Shown piece by piece: positions 1 through 8,439 of a stretch of DNA of 14,516 nt. The number at the start of each line of letters is the position of its first letter. Within the stretch, counting starts at the first letter, position 1. Under the pieces are notes generated by a model. It saw only the letters and a list, made by a program, of their open reading frames with translations. It made no database searches and was not told the DNA's origin. The stretch lies in the NCBI GenBank assembly GCA_002320485.1, contig DCKW01000117.1, positions 1-14,516 of the forward strand, written 5' to 3'. Origin of the DNA: Micavibrio sp. UBA1664. Lineage in GTDB: Bacteria; Pseudomonadota; Alphaproteobacteria; Micavibrionales; UBA1664. Position numbers and translations under genes: made by a program.

Positions 1-1
1 T

Positions 2-1648
2 AAGGATAGTGACGGATCGGCCATTCATACTCCAGAAGCAAAAGCATTATTTGATGTATTCGAACAGGTACGGTGCGAAACTTTGGGCATACGTCACATG
101 CAGGGTGTCGGCGATAATTTGATCGCCGCGCTGGAGGATGCGTGCGAGAAAAAAGGGTATCAGACGGCCTCTTCAGTTCCTATCGAGGACGGGTTGTATA
201 TTTTGGCGTTCGAAGCAATGACACCGCGTCATGATCTGGGGCCGATATCACGGCGTGTTGCCAATAAATGGCGCCTGACCGTCGAGCGCAAGATAGGATA
301 CGGCGCGTTCAACCGTATGTTTACGCGGATGGAAGACCAGCAGGATTTTGCCGAGGCGGCAGATATGTTTATAGCTATCTTGTATGATATCGATCTTGAA
401 GCAGAAAAGCAGAGTATTGCTGATGTTGAAAGCCCGGCAGAAGGAGAGCAATCATCCGTCCCAGTTGATGATGCCGCAGACGAAAATGACGATGAAAGTG
501 AAGACGATAGTAGTGAAATAGCCGAAAGCGGCACGCAGGCACCTGCCGGTTCTATAAACCCTATGGACTATTTTCAGGATCAAAACAGCGATTCCAATGG
601 TGAGCCGGTTGCAGGGGCGCAGGATATGCAAGGCGACCCTCTGGATGGGAAAAATGGCGGAGATCAAACAAACGGCGAAAGCCAATCGCCTCCCAAACCT
701 GCGAAAACCCTTTTGGAAGCACGTGACAGAAATTATGCCATCTATACGCATGATTTTGACGAAACGATCGAGGCGCAAAAACTTGCCGATTTGCGTGAAT
801 TATCCGCCTTGCGCACGCAGCTGGATTCTCAATTGCAACCGTTACAGACATTGATCGGCAAATTAGCCAATCGCCTGCAACGCCGGTTGATGTCTCGTCA
901 ACAAAGACGCTGGGAATTCGATGTTGAAAACGGCGTAATCAATACGTCGCGTCTGACCCGTATTATTGTTGACCCTAATTTGCCCATTACCTATAAGCGC
1001 GAGGTCGAAACCGATTTCAAGGATACTGTTTTGACATTATTGATTGATAATTCAGGATCAATGCGGGGTCGGCCTATCACAATTGCCGCCCTCACCGCCG
1101 ATGTGTTGATGCGTACGCTTGAACGGGCGGGGGTGAAAGTTGAAATTCTAGGCTTCACAACCGTAAACTGGAAGGGCGGTAAATCACGCGCGCAATGGGC
1201 ACAAGACGGGCGTCCCGCTAATCCTGGGCGGCTGAATGATGTCCGTCATATTATTTATAAAAGCGCCGATGCGCCGTTACGTAGAACACGAAATAATATC
1301 GGGTTGATGCTTAAAGAAGGGTTGCTCAAAGAGAATATAGACGGAGAAGCCTTATTATGGGCTTATCAACGCCTGAGCCGACGCCGTGAGGAACGAAAAA
1401 TTCTTATGGTCATATCTGATGGTGCACCGGTCGATGATTCAACTTTATCCTCCAATCGATCAGGCTATCTGGAGCAGGATTTGCATCAGGTTATAAGGGG
1501 GATAGAGGAACGAGGCAATGTCGAGGTTACAGCCATAGGTATCGGTCACGATGTCGGAAAATATTATCAACGTGCCGTTACAATTCGTGATGCGGCTGAT
1601 TTACCGGGAGTGATGATGAATGAACTGGCACAACTGTTTGATCATTGA
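2..1648 (+). CDS. cobT: Cobaltochelatase subunit CobT, 5' end outside the window
   Basis: CobT is the AAA/VWA partner of CobS. With CobN it inserts Co2+ into hydrogenobyrinic acid a,c-diamide in the aerobic cobalamin pathway, in the cytoplasm. The reading frame is open from base 2. A TTG at 83 is available, but the residues before it ([10 protein letters not shown]) continue directly into [10 protein letters not shown], which matches the conserved RVEAxGARHMAGVAANL block of CobT as I remember it. The true start is therefore upstream, and 548 residues are visible of a family usually a little over 600. Nucleotides about 400-710 encode a Glu/Asp/Ser/Gly-rich acidic linker typical of the family. 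The C-terminal half is a von Willebrand A domain with a complete MIDAS motif D-N-S-G-S at 1046-1060 and a later ISDGAPVDD motif. The second VWA gene downstream is separate. CobT identity is secure; the exact 5' end cannot be seen. Confidence 0.93.
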   Translation, partial: KDSDGSAIHTPEAKALFDVFEQVRCETLGIRHMQGVGDNLIAALEDACEKKGYQTASSVPIEDGLYILAFEAMTPRHDLGPISRRVANKWRLTVERKIGYGAFNRMFTRMEDQQDFAEAADMFIAILYDIDLEAEKQSIADVESPAEGEQSSVPVDDAADENDDESEDDSSEIAESGTQAPAGSINPMDYFQDQNSDSNGEPVAGAQDMQGDPLDGKNGGDQTNGESQSPPKPAKTLLEARDRNYAIYTHDFDETIEAQKLADLRELSALRTQLDSQLQPLQTLIGKLANRLQRRLMSRQQRRWEFDVENGVINTSRLTRIIVDPNLPITYKREVETDFKDTVLTLLIDNSGSMRGRPITIAALTADVLMRTLERAGVKVEILGFTTVNWKGGKSRAQWAQDGRPANPGRLNDVRHIIYKSADAPLRRTRNNIGLMLKEGLLKENIDGEALLWAYQRLSRRREERKILMVISDGAPVDDSTLSSNRSGYLEQDLHQVIRGIEERGNVEVTAIGIGHDVGKYYQRAVTIRDAADLPGVMMNELAQLFDH

Positions 1649-1688
1649 TAGCAAATTTTTTAAGAAAAAACTTACTTTTTTATGATAA

Positions 1689-1694
1689 TATAAT
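1689..1694 (+). promoter_or_regulatory. Possible -10 element before the TadG-like gene
   Basis: A perfect TATAAT lies 21 bases before the ATG at 1716, in a very AT-rich gap after cobT, followed by the purine-rich ribosome binding stretch AGAGAGA. No convincing -35 hexamer stands 16-18 bases upstream, so this may be only composition. A TAAG-A6-CTTA element at 1661-1674 is too weak to be called a terminator for cobT. Confidence 0.3.
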
Positions 1695-1715
1695 TGGGAT
1701 ACGATTAGAGAGAAT

Positions 1716-3026
1716 ATGACAAAAATATATCAATATATTAAATTATTTGCTTCCGATAAGGCAGGCGTAGTGGCCATTTTGTTTGCCATGTCAATCCCAA
1801 TGATATTGGGCGCCGCCGGCGTTGGTATTGACCTTGCCAAAGCTTATAACGTGAAACGTCACCTATCCCGTTCGATTGATGCCGCTGCCCTCGCAGGTGC
1901 AACCTCGGAACTCAAAGGCGATCCTCTTAAAGAATTTATAAAAGAATTTGTAATTGTTAATTTTGATAACGTTGGCGATGCCGAATTATTAAAAGAAAAT
2001 ATTGACGTGAATATTACAGACGAAACAAGCATTTCGATTTCTGCGACAGCAACAAGCCTCAATACCATAATGCCGTTTTTTAATAAGGATACTGTAACAG
2101 TCGGCTCCTTTGCAAAAGTGGTTAAAAATAAAAAGGTAGAGGTGGTTTTGGCACTTGATAACACCGCCTCAATGAATAGCAACAACAATATTAAGGCATT
2201 ACGGGATGCCTCGATTAATTTTACCAATACTTTGTTTGATTTCTCAGGAACAACTGACCGTGTGAAAGTCGGCGTTGTTCCGTATTCCGCCAACGTCAAT
2301 CCGGGAAAATATATCCAGCCTTATCTGATTGATCCGCTCATTCCTTATACTGATGATGTAGAAAGTGGCGACTGGATGGGATGTGTAATTGAGCCCTACT
2401 CAACAGACTTAAGTGATAGCGTTAATACCCCTTTAAAACCATTCCGCTTTTGTCGTGATGACGATGATAATGTCGTTTGTAAGAAATTTGGGTCGTCAAA
2501 AAACAAGCGGAATTATAACTGCCCCCAAGAACCGATTTTACCGCTAACCTCTAAAAAGGGTGATGTTGTTGATACATTAAATTCAATGAATACGGCCGGT
2601 TCTACCAATGGTACACTAAGCTCTATCGGTATGCTATGGGCATACAGGACAATCTCACCGGCATTCCCTTTCAAAGAAGGGTCACCCTATGGCGATAAAA
2701 ACTGGTTGAAAGTTGTTGTTCTGATGACAGATGGAAAACAGAATTTTCATCCCGGAACATATAATGCGTACGGATTTAACACGGGTCCTGATAATACTAA
2801 ATTATTAGATGATCGATTGGAAGACATCTGTAAAATCATGAAAAGTAAAAAAATTGATATTTATACAATTACTTTTGGGTCGGGCATCAATGCATCGACA
2901 AAAAAAATATATGAAGACTGCGCCAGTGATAAAACCCAATATCTTGATGCTCCATCCAAGGCCGATCTCGACGATGCATTCCAGGATATTGCCGCGCGTA
3001 TTGCCAATACATATCTGGCTGAATAA
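1716..3026 (+). CDS. TadG-like pilus-assembly protein with VWA domain
   Basis: Predicted inner-membrane-anchored protein of the TadE/TadG family, with most of the chain outside the membrane. Residues about 14-45 (DKAGVVAILFAMSIPMILGA, then GVGIDLAKAY) are the typical N-terminal Tad segment: a short charged head, one hydrophobic helix, then a helical stem ending in SIDAAALAGA. A VWA domain follows from about residue 141. Its MIDAS reads D148-N-T150-A-S152-M, so the usual DxSxS has a conservative Thr in the middle. LMTDG is at 336-340. A cysteine-bearing insert (GCVIEP, FCRDDDDNVVC, NCPQEPILPLT) and WAYRTISPAFPF are shared with longer TadG proteins. TadG proteins normally act with Flp pilus secretion systems, but no other tad, cpa or flp gene is visible here. 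The start is supported by AGAGAGA at 1706-1712. The gene looks more AT-rich than its neighbours. Family membership is good; a pilus role is unproven. Confidence 0.82.
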   Translation: MTKIYQYIKLFASDKAGVVAILFAMSIPMILGAAGVGIDLAKAYNVKRHLSRSIDAAALAGATSELKGDPLKEFIKEFVIVNFDNVGDAELLKENIDVNITDETSISISATATSLNTIMPFFNKDTVTVGSFAKVVKNKKVEVVLALDNTASMNSNNNIKALRDASINFTNTLFDFSGTTDRVKVGVVPYSANVNPGKYIQPYLIDPLIPYTDDVESGDWMGCVIEPYSTDLSDSVNTPLKPFRFCRDDDDNVVCKKFGSSKNKRNYNCPQEPILPLTSKKGDVVDTLNSMNTAGSTNGTLSSIGMLWAYRTISPAFPFKEGSPYGDKNWLKVVVLMTDGKQNFHPGTYNAYGFNTGPDNTKLLDDRLEDICKIMKSKKIDIYTITFGSGINASTKKIYEDCASDKTQYLDAPSKADLDDAFQDIAARIANTYLAE

Positions 3027-3078
3027 TGTTTATAAACTAAATGGTGATTTCATGGAATCATCGTGCTAAATATGGTTT

Positions 3079-4377
3079 ATGAGCAAGGATAAGAAACAGA
3101 TTTACAAGCCAAAAGCCATTAGCGGATTTCCGGAATGGCTCCCCGAAGAACGTTTAATTGAACAACAATGGCTGGATCATATTCGCCGCGTATTTGAATC
3201 TTACGGATATACATCCATTGAAACCCCGGCAGCCGAGGAAATTGACGTCCTCACCGCCAAGGGGGAAACCGATAAGGAAATATATACGCTGACACGCCTT
3301 CAGGCGGATGACAGCGATAAACGCGAAGCACGCATCGGCCTGCATTTTGATCAAACGGTGCCGTTGGCGCGCTATACTGCCATGCATTTTAACGAGCTGG
3401 ATTTTCCGTTCAAACGCTATGCCATGCAAAAAGTATGGCGCGGGGAACGCCCGCAACTGGGCCGCATGCGTGAATTTTATCAATGCGATATTGATGTGAT
3501 TCATGTTGATCACCTGCCTTTGCACTTTGACGCGGAAATGCCGGCGGTGATTTACGAGGCCTTATCAGCCCTTGATATCGGACGTATCCAAATTAAAATT
3601 TCTAACCGTAAAATCCTTTTGGGGTTGCTTGATGCTATGGGTGTAGAAGACACAATTCCTGTAACCCGTACTGTTGATAAGCTGGATAAATTAGGGCCGG
3701 AGGAAGTGACAAAGCTGTTAATGAATGACTGCGGCCTGTCCAAAGACCATTGTGAAAAAATTCTGCATTTAACGACGGTGAGTGGTGTTGCGGATATTCG
3801 CGCTATTACACCTGACAATGACCAAATGAAAGAAGGGATTGAAGAGCTGGCCTTTGTTCTCGATCAACTTTCCCACCTGCCCGAAGGTGTTATAAAGGCT
3901 GACCTCTCAATCGTGCGGGGGTTGGATTACTACACCGGCACGGTGTATGAAACGCGGTTGCTTGATATTCCGGAATTCACATCTTCCGTTTGTTCGGGCG
4001 GCCGTTATGACGATCTGGCCGGAAGTTACATTAACAAACATCTGCCCGGCGTCGGTATATCCATCGGCTTTACACGTCTGTTCGATGTATTGAGGCATCA
4101 CGGTTATATCAAAGCTCACAAAAAATGTCCGACGGATGTGCTGGTTATTTTACCTGATGAAGATATGCGTGCCGAGACGGCAAAAGTGGCGCAAGCTTTA
4201 CGCGCGGGCGGCCATAATGTGGAGGTGTATCACGCGCCGCAAAAAATCGGTAAACAAATCGCCTATGCCGAGAAAAAAGGAATTGGTTATGTCTGGTTTC
4301 CTGATTTGGGAGAGGTCAAAAACCTTGCCAGCGGAACCCAAGAAAAGGCTAATGCCACAACATGGAAAGCAAAATAA
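3079..4377 (+). CDS. hisS: Histidine--tRNA ligase
   Basis: Class II aminoacyl-tRNA synthetase that charges tRNA-His in the cytoplasm. Its 432 residues are close to the usual bacterial size of about 420-430. Motif 1 lies near residues 15-50 (GFPEWLPEERLIEQ onward). Motif 2 is R121-G-E-R-P-Q126-L-G-R129, followed by MREFYQCDIDV. The HisRS signature R280-GLDYYTGTVYE and GGRYDDLAG follow. Motif 3 is near GVGISIGFTRLFD. A C-terminal anticodon-binding domain starts around PTDVLVILPDEDM. The anticodon domain and all catalytic motifs argue against the paralogue HisZ. No clear Shine-Dalgarno precedes the ATG, but an in-frame stop at 3067-3069 and the conserved N-terminus fix the start. A TATAAA at 3031-3036 may be a -10 element, without a good -35. 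The stop codon directly abuts the deoC ATG, which suggests one mRNA. Confidence 0.95.
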   Translation: MSKDKKQIYKPKAISGFPEWLPEERLIEQQWLDHIRRVFESYGYTSIETPAAEEIDVLTAKGETDKEIYTLTRLQADDSDKREARIGLHFDQTVPLARYTAMHFNELDFPFKRYAMQKVWRGERPQLGRMREFYQCDIDVIHVDHLPLHFDAEMPAVIYEALSALDIGRIQIKISNRKILLGLLDAMGVEDTIPVTRTVDKLDKLGPEEVTKLLMNDCGLSKDHCEKILHLTTVSGVADIRAITPDNDQMKEGIEELAFVLDQLSHLPEGVIKADLSIVRGLDYYTGTVYETRLLDIPEFTSSVCSGGRYDDLAGSYINKHLPGVGISIGFTRLFDVLRHHGYIKAHKKCPTDVLVILPDEDMRAETAKVAQALRAGGHNVEVYHAPQKIGKQIAYAEKKGIGYVWFPDLGEVKNLASGTQEKANATTWKAK

Positions 4378-5256
4378 ATGGTCAATGCCGAGACAAAACT
4401 GCATAATGCAATCGATCCTTATGTTACCAAGGCAAAAACCGCGCAGCCTGATATGCGATCGGCACAAATTGCAATTAATTGCCTTGATTTGACAAGTTTG
4501 ACAGGCGCGGAAACGGATAAGGATATTGATAATCTGTGCACGAAGGCTATAGCCGATAACGCGGCGGCGGTGTGCCTGTATCCGGAACATATTCAACAAG
4601 CCGCCAATATTCTAAAAGATACGGATATTGCAATTGCAACCGTGATAAATTTCCCGACAGGGTGGCAAAGAAATAACGGCGATATTGCCACCATAGATAC
4701 AACACGTGCGGACATTCTTGAGGCCGTTGATAACGGAGCAACTGAAATCGACATTGTGGCGGATTTCGAAAAATTCAAATCCATGGAAAACGGCGCGGAG
4801 GCAGATATTCGCGATATGATACAGGCCGCAAAAGAGGCTTGCGGCGAAAGCGTGAAATTGAAAGTGATAGTCGAAAGTGCGGCCTTCGGACAATTGGAGG
4901 AACTGCAACATATTACCGAACTCGCACTGGAATCAGGGGCGGATTTTGTGAAAACCTCAACGGGGAAACATGAAGACGGCGGTGCGGATCTGGAGTCGGT
5001 TGCGGTGATGGCTTTAACGGTCAAAAAACATAATGAGCTTAGCGCAAAATCCTGCGGATTGAAAATCTCGGGAGGGGTAAACGGCAGGAATTATCCGCAA
5101 TTTATAGCCCTTACTCAGGGCATATTGGCTACAGAGGTTTTAAACAAAGAACATTTCCGTTTTGGCGCAAGCGGCGTTTATGCAGATTTGAAAGCAATAT
5201 TGAATACGGGCGTAAAACCGGCACCGCGACGCGCGGCAACAGCGCACAGTTATTAA
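4378..5256 (+). CDS. deoC: Deoxyribose-phosphate aldolase
   Basis: Class I aldolase that cleaves 2-deoxy-D-ribose 5-phosphate to glyceraldehyde 3-phosphate and acetaldehyde in deoxynucleoside catabolism. The Schiff-base lysine is K192 in FVKTSTGK. The second catalytic lysine is K229 in LKISGGV. CLYPEHI, ATVINFPTGWQ, TEIDIVADF and LKVIVESA are further family motifs of the TIM barrel, and FRFGASG near the C-terminus is the phosphate-binding end. At 292 residues it resembles the longer DeoC group; E. coli DeoC has about 259. The extra residues are an N-terminal helix and a basic, low-complexity tail (KPAPRRAATAHSY). The ATG follows the hisS stop with no gap, so translation is probably coupled to hisS. 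No phosphopentomutase or nucleoside phosphorylase gene is nearby, so the usual deo operon context is absent. Confidence 0.94.
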   Translation: MVNAETKLHNAIDPYVTKAKTAQPDMRSAQIAINCLDLTSLTGAETDKDIDNLCTKAIADNAAAVCLYPEHIQQAANILKDTDIAIATVINFPTGWQRNNGDIATIDTTRADILEAVDNGATEIDIVADFEKFKSMENGAEADIRDMIQAAKEACGESVKLKVIVESAAFGQLEELQHITELALESGADFVKTSTGKHEDGGADLESVAVMALTVKKHNELSAKSCGLKISGGVNGRNYPQFIALTQGILATEVLNKEHFRFGASGVYADLKAILNTGVKPAPRRAATAHSY

Positions 5257-5261
5257 GAGCA

Positions 5262-5290
5262 TTGACCCGCGTTGCCATCCCTTCTATAAA
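5262..5290 (+). promoter_or_regulatory. Probable sigma-70 promoter for fabD
   Basis: TTGACC at 5262-5267 and TATAAA at 5285-5290 are separated by exactly 17 bases and lie in the only sizeable gap (68 bases) of the hisS-fabD block. Transcription would start near 5297, about 28 bases before the fabD ATG, leaving room for the AAGGA at 5309-5313. This would allow fabD and the small gene after it to be expressed independently of hisS-deoC. It is a sequence match only. Confidence 0.5.
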
Positions 5291-5324
5291 ACAGGGCAGA
5301 ATTTAAAAAAGGAAATACAGATCA

Positions 5325-6269
5325 ATGACAACCGCTTTTATTTTTCCCGGTCAGGGCAGTCAAGCCCCGGGAATGGGAAAAACTCTTGCAGATACATACG
5401 CACTTGCCCGTGAGGTTTTTGAAGAGGTCAATGATGCATTGGGGTATAATTTAACCGCTGTCATGTGGGGCGAAGATGCCGAAAAACTGAACCTGACTGA
5501 AAATACGCAGCCCGCCTTAATGGCGGTTTCTGTTGCCGTATCGCGTGTTTTGGAAAAGGAAGGCGGATTTTCGTTGAGCGATAAGGGCGTGTATGTCGCT
5601 GGTCATTCACTGGGTGAATATTCGGCCCTTACAGCGGTGAGCGCACTGGAATTAAAAGATACATCCACATTGTTGAAATTGCGCGGACAGGCAATGCAAC
5701 GCGCCGTTCCGGTCGGGCAGGGCGCGATGGCCGCCATATTAGGACTGAATTTCGATGATGTGAAGGCCATCGTCAAAGACATTTCAACCGAAAAAGAGGT
5801 GGTCCAGGCCGCCAATGACAATGCCGACGGCCAAGTAGTTATTTCCGGTCATAAAGCCGCCGTTGAAAAAGCTTGCGCCGCGGCCTCGGAAAAGGGTGCG
5901 AAACGCGCCGTGATGCTGCCAGTCTCCGCACCGTTTCACTGTACATTAATGGCGCCTGCGGCCAAGGAAATGAATGACGCGTTGAGCCAGACGATCATCC
6001 GCCCGCCGTCCTTGCCGTGCATTGCAAATGTCACGGCCAAGGCGGAAGATGATCCGAATGTCATTCGTCAGTTACTGGTCGATCAAATTACAGGCCGCGT
6101 ACGCTGGCGCGAATCTGTCGGCTTTATGGGTGATAACGGCGTGACGCGTGCGATAGAATTGGGTTCCGGAAAGGTGTTAAGCGGGCTGGTTCGCCGCATT
6201 AACAAGGATATTGAATGTCTGAATGCCGAAACGCCGGAAGATATTGAAAGGCTTTTGGAAAATTTATAA
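5325..6269 (+). CDS. fabD: Malonyl-CoA:ACP transacylase
   Basis: Transfers malonyl groups from CoA to acyl carrier protein for type II fatty acid synthesis in the cytoplasm. The N-terminal FPGQGSQ loop forms the oxyanion hole. The nucleophile is S95 in GHSLGEYS, R120 in LRGQAMQ should bind the malonyl carboxylate, and the catalytic histidine is H205 in SAPFHCTLM. The C-terminal part has ELGSGKVLSGLVRRI. Its 314 residues are close to the family's usual 305-315. The start is supported by an AAGGA eleven bases upstream, a slightly long spacing. The usual partners fabG, acpP and fabF are not adjacent on the downstream side; a small membrane protein gene follows after two bases. No anomalies are seen in the catalytic residues. 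Confidence 0.96.
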   Translation: MTTAFIFPGQGSQAPGMGKTLADTYALAREVFEEVNDALGYNLTAVMWGEDAEKLNLTENTQPALMAVSVAVSRVLEKEGGFSLSDKGVYVAGHSLGEYSALTAVSALELKDTSTLLKLRGQAMQRAVPVGQGAMAAILGLNFDDVKAIVKDISTEKEVVQAANDNADGQVVISGHKAAVEKACAAASEKGAKRAVMLPVSAPFHCTLMAPAAKEMNDALSQTIIRPPSLPCIANVTAKAEDDPNVIRQLLVDQITGRVRWRESVGFMGDNGVTRAIELGSGKVLSGLVRRINKDIECLNAETPEDIERLLENL

Positions 6270-6271
6270 AT

Positions 6272-6529
6272 ATGATTGAGACGGAAATCGATCTTATTAA
6301 ACAACGTAATAAACGGGTGGACGCTGAGAAGGCATGGGAAACAAGCGGAACTCGTCGTATATTAATTTTATTTATTACGTATATTTTTGCCATGTGTGTA
6401 ATGTGGGGGATAGGCGTTTCTGAACCTTATTTAAACGCACTTATACCTACATTGGGTTTTTATCTTTCTACCTTGTCACTACGCTTGGCTAAAAAATATT
6501 GGCTAGAAAATTATTACAAAGCAGATTAG
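6272..6529 (+). CDS. Small two-helix membrane protein of unknown function
   Basis: An 85-residue protein that I cannot assign to a named function. It has a charged N-terminal helix (residues 1-27, many Glu, Lys and Arg, ending KAWETSGTRR), a hydrophobic helix at about 29-49, a short turn with Pro (SEPYLNALIP), a second hydrophobic helix at about 53-71, and a basic tail (RLAKKYWLENYYK). The likely topology has both ends in the cytoplasm. The KAWETS-TRR pattern reminds me of small hypothetical membrane proteins scattered across bacteria, but this is memory rather than a search. It starts two bases after the fabD stop and so is probably translated from the fabD mRNA. Its stop codon overlaps the stop codon of the convergent acetyltransferase gene. 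Confidence 0.75.
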   Translation: MIETEIDLIKQRNKRVDAEKAWETSGTRRILILFITYIFAMCVMWGIGVSEPYLNALIPTLGFYLSTLSLRLAKKYWLENYYKAD

Positions 6530-7077
6530 CTCAGAATTTTGAAATAATATTTACCAGCAATATAATGCCCGTCAATATAGGCATAAGCAGGATGAGTGGC
6601 ATAATGATTATACCCCATTGATTCATAAAGGGAAATCGCTGCTTCCTGTGTTTCGCGTACATCCAAATTAACTACCGTTTTACCTAGTGATTTTGCCTGC
6701 TGCTCTACCCTTGTAACAAGCATCCGCGCCAGGCCATGCTCGCGCGCCCATGGGGCGACAAAATGCGATGTCATTTGAACGGCATGGGATTGTGCCTCAT
6801 TATGATGGGGCGTATGCACCATTTGTACAGTTCCGCAAATCGTCCCGTTTAAACGCGCCAGAAACACGTCGCGCTGCGGCATGATGATTGCCCCCTGCCA
6901 ATAACGTTCGAGGATATCACGCGCCGGTAACTTGACCCATCCGAAACCGCCACCGTTTTCAATGGCATCGTCCGTTGCATCGCAAAGATCGTTCAGGTCT
7001 GAAAGGGATAATTCTTCCTTCACATGATCGATACTTATGGTCGGCGTAGAGGGCTGTTTATTGGCAGTATGCATCAT
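6526..7077 (-). CDS. GNAT family N-acetyltransferase
   Basis: Predicted acetyl-CoA-dependent N-acetyltransferase, 183 residues, cytoplasmic. Residues about 71-90 (VFLARLNGTICGTVQMV) are the central beta strands. Motif A is around 105-122, with the pyrophosphate-binding loop R112-E-H-G-L-A117. Motif B is AISLYESMGYNHY at 147-159, with the usual conserved tyrosine and the ESMGY turn. The first 20 residues are poorly ordered and Thr/Ser/Pro-rich. Two consecutive ATG codons start the frame, and the Shine-Dalgarno sequence is weak (GGAA). The substrate cannot be told from sequence. The position 86 bases downstream of the decarboxylase on the same strand would fit acetylation of a diamine or polyamine, but this is inference from context. 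Its stop overlaps that of the convergent membrane protein gene. Confidence 0.85.
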   Translation of the reverse strand: MMHTANKQPSTPTISIDHVKEELSLSDLNDLCDATDDAIENGGGFGWVKLPARDILERYWQGAIIMPQRDVFLARLNGTICGTVQMVHTPHHNEAQSHAVQMTSHFVAPWAREHGLARMLVTRVEQQAKSLGKTVVNLDVRETQEAAISLYESMGYNHYATHPAYAYIDGHYIAGKYYFKILS

Positions 7078-7163
7078 TTATATTCCATGCGTTATTTCGC
7101 CTATCTTACATCAGAAGACCATAGAAAGGTGAAGAAATTGATAAGTTTTATAAATAAACGGGT

Positions 7164-8372
7164 TTATTGTTTATCCGGATTGTTCCAGTCATTCAATTTA
7201 TCAACCAACATCATTTTAGCCGGTTCGATCCCGTTAAATTCGGTCGCGGTCGCATTCGTATAGGACCCCATCAAACCAAATTCAATATAATCACCCGTCG
7301 CAATCGATTTGGGTAATTTTATGGGTTTTGGCAGGCGGTCGAGTGAGTCACAAGTCGGACCCCATACCTGAAATGATGCGGTGTCTTTTGCTGCATATTT
7401 TTTTAATGTTCCATCAGCGTTAAAAACACGGTAAGGCGGCATAAAATTAACAAACGGCAATTCCATGAACGAGCCGTAAAATCCATCATTAAGATATATT
7501 CTCTTATCGCTTTCCTTCCGCAAATTAACCCGTGTTATCACGCTAATGCTATTGGCGACTAAGGCGCGGCCAGGCTCGCAAAATAATTCACCTTGAAAAT
7601 TTTTTGCTGCGTTATTTATAGCTGCAAAATAATCTTCCATGTCAGGAGTGTCACGATCAGGATAATGACATGGAAAGCCGCCACCGACATTCAGGCGCAC
7701 AATTTTTTTATCGGTTCCTTGCAAGGCGTCGTCAGCAATTTTTAACCCACGCTCGATCATTTTGGCGGAGATGGAAGGATGCTCGTTCTGTGAACCCGGA
7801 TGAAAGGCAAGCCCAACTTGAAATTCTTTACTGATTGCCTTTTGGATAAGGGCAAAAGCCTCGTCTGGTGTTGCCCCGAATTTTTTGCCAAAATCATATT
7901 GGCCCTTTTCTATCTGATCAATATTGCGGTAGCGGATCAGTAACGTAATGTCGGAAAAATCGGTTACTTTACCTTTTGATAAAACGGCAACAATTTTGTC
8001 AAATTCCGCCATGTCGTCCAACACGAAATTACGAATACCGGCCTTGAAATAAGCATATTTAATTTCTTCGACAGGTTTGACAGGATGATTGAAATGCATG
8101 ACGGCATCAGGGCAATATTTCTTTATCCTCTCAATTTCATCTGCGGAGGCAACATCGAACTGGTCCACACCGCCTTTGATAATGGCTTTGATGATTTCCG
8201 GATGGGGGTTACATTTTACCGCCCATCCGACAACGCCTTTAAAACCGCTTTTGAACATCGTGACATTGTCTATTATCTTTTGCGGATTAAAACATAATAC
8301 GGGTTGTGCCGGTTTTTTCTCTGCAATGATGCTCGAGACATCAGGATAGGATTTGGAAAGCGTGCGAGTCAT
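7164..8372 (-). CDS. Ornithine/lysine decarboxylase, type III PLP fold
   Basis: Pyridoxal-phosphate enzyme of the alanine racemase-like fold. It probably decarboxylates L-ornithine, and perhaps L-lysine, to putrescine or cadaverine in polyamine synthesis. K53 in WAVKCNPH is the PLP Schiff-base lysine, H191 in FHPGSQ stacks on the cofactor ring, and GGGFP (230-234) and CEPGRALV (265-272) bind the phosphate and pyridine nitrogen. C341-D342 in VWGPTCDSLDRL are the catalytic Cys and substrate-binding Asp typical of ornithine decarboxylases. Y371 in GLMGSYT is also conserved. The CDSLD motif argues against diaminopimelate decarboxylase and alanine racemase. Ornithine versus lysine preference cannot be settled. 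Length is 402 residues. AAGGA six bases before the ATG supports the start. It follows two small unknown genes and precedes an acetyltransferase on the same strand. Confidence 0.9.
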   Translation of the reverse strand: MTRTLSKSYPDVSSIIAEKKPAQPVLCFNPQKIIDNVTMFKSGFKGVVGWAVKCNPHPEIIKAIIKGGVDQFDVASADEIERIKKYCPDAVMHFNHPVKPVEEIKYAYFKAGIRNFVLDDMAEFDKIVAVLSKGKVTDFSDITLLIRYRNIDQIEKGQYDFGKKFGATPDEAFALIQKAISKEFQVGLAFHPGSQNEHPSISAKMIERGLKIADDALQGTDKKIVRLNVGGGFPCHYPDRDTPDMEDYFAAINNAAKNFQGELFCEPGRALVANSISVITRVNLRKESDKRIYLNDGFYGSFMELPFVNFMPPYRVFNADGTLKKYAAKDTASFQVWGPTCDSLDRLPKPIKLPKSIATGDYIEFGLMGSYTNATATEFNGIEPAKMMLVDKLNDWNNPDKQ

Positions 8373-8439
8373 GATGATCCTTCATTTTATAGTATCAGGG
8401 CATAATATAGGTTGCGGTCGCACGAAGTGTATTAAAAAT

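Noticed and set aside
83..85. TTG as the start codon of cobT.
   Set aside because: The frame is open to the left edge and the residues before the TTG match the conserved CobT N-terminal region, so the gene begins outside the window.
1661..1674. TAAG-A6-CTTA followed by a T-run after cobT, considered as a terminator.
   Set aside because: A four-base stem without G-C strength would not form a stable hairpin.
3045..3060. TGATT...AATCA inverted repeat between the TadG-like gene and hisS.
   Set aside because: Only five-base arms and no T-run; it is within what chance gives in AT-rich spacer.
3079..4377. HisZ (ATP phosphoribosyltransferase regulatory subunit) as an alternative to HisS.
   Set aside because: The anticodon-binding domain and all class II catalytic motifs are present, which HisZ lacks.
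7153..7168. AATAAAC-GG-GTTTATT inverted repeat at the end of the decarboxylase gene, considered as a terminator.
   Set aside because: The stem is almost all A-T, the loop is very small, the stop codon lies inside it and no clean T-run follows on the minus strand.
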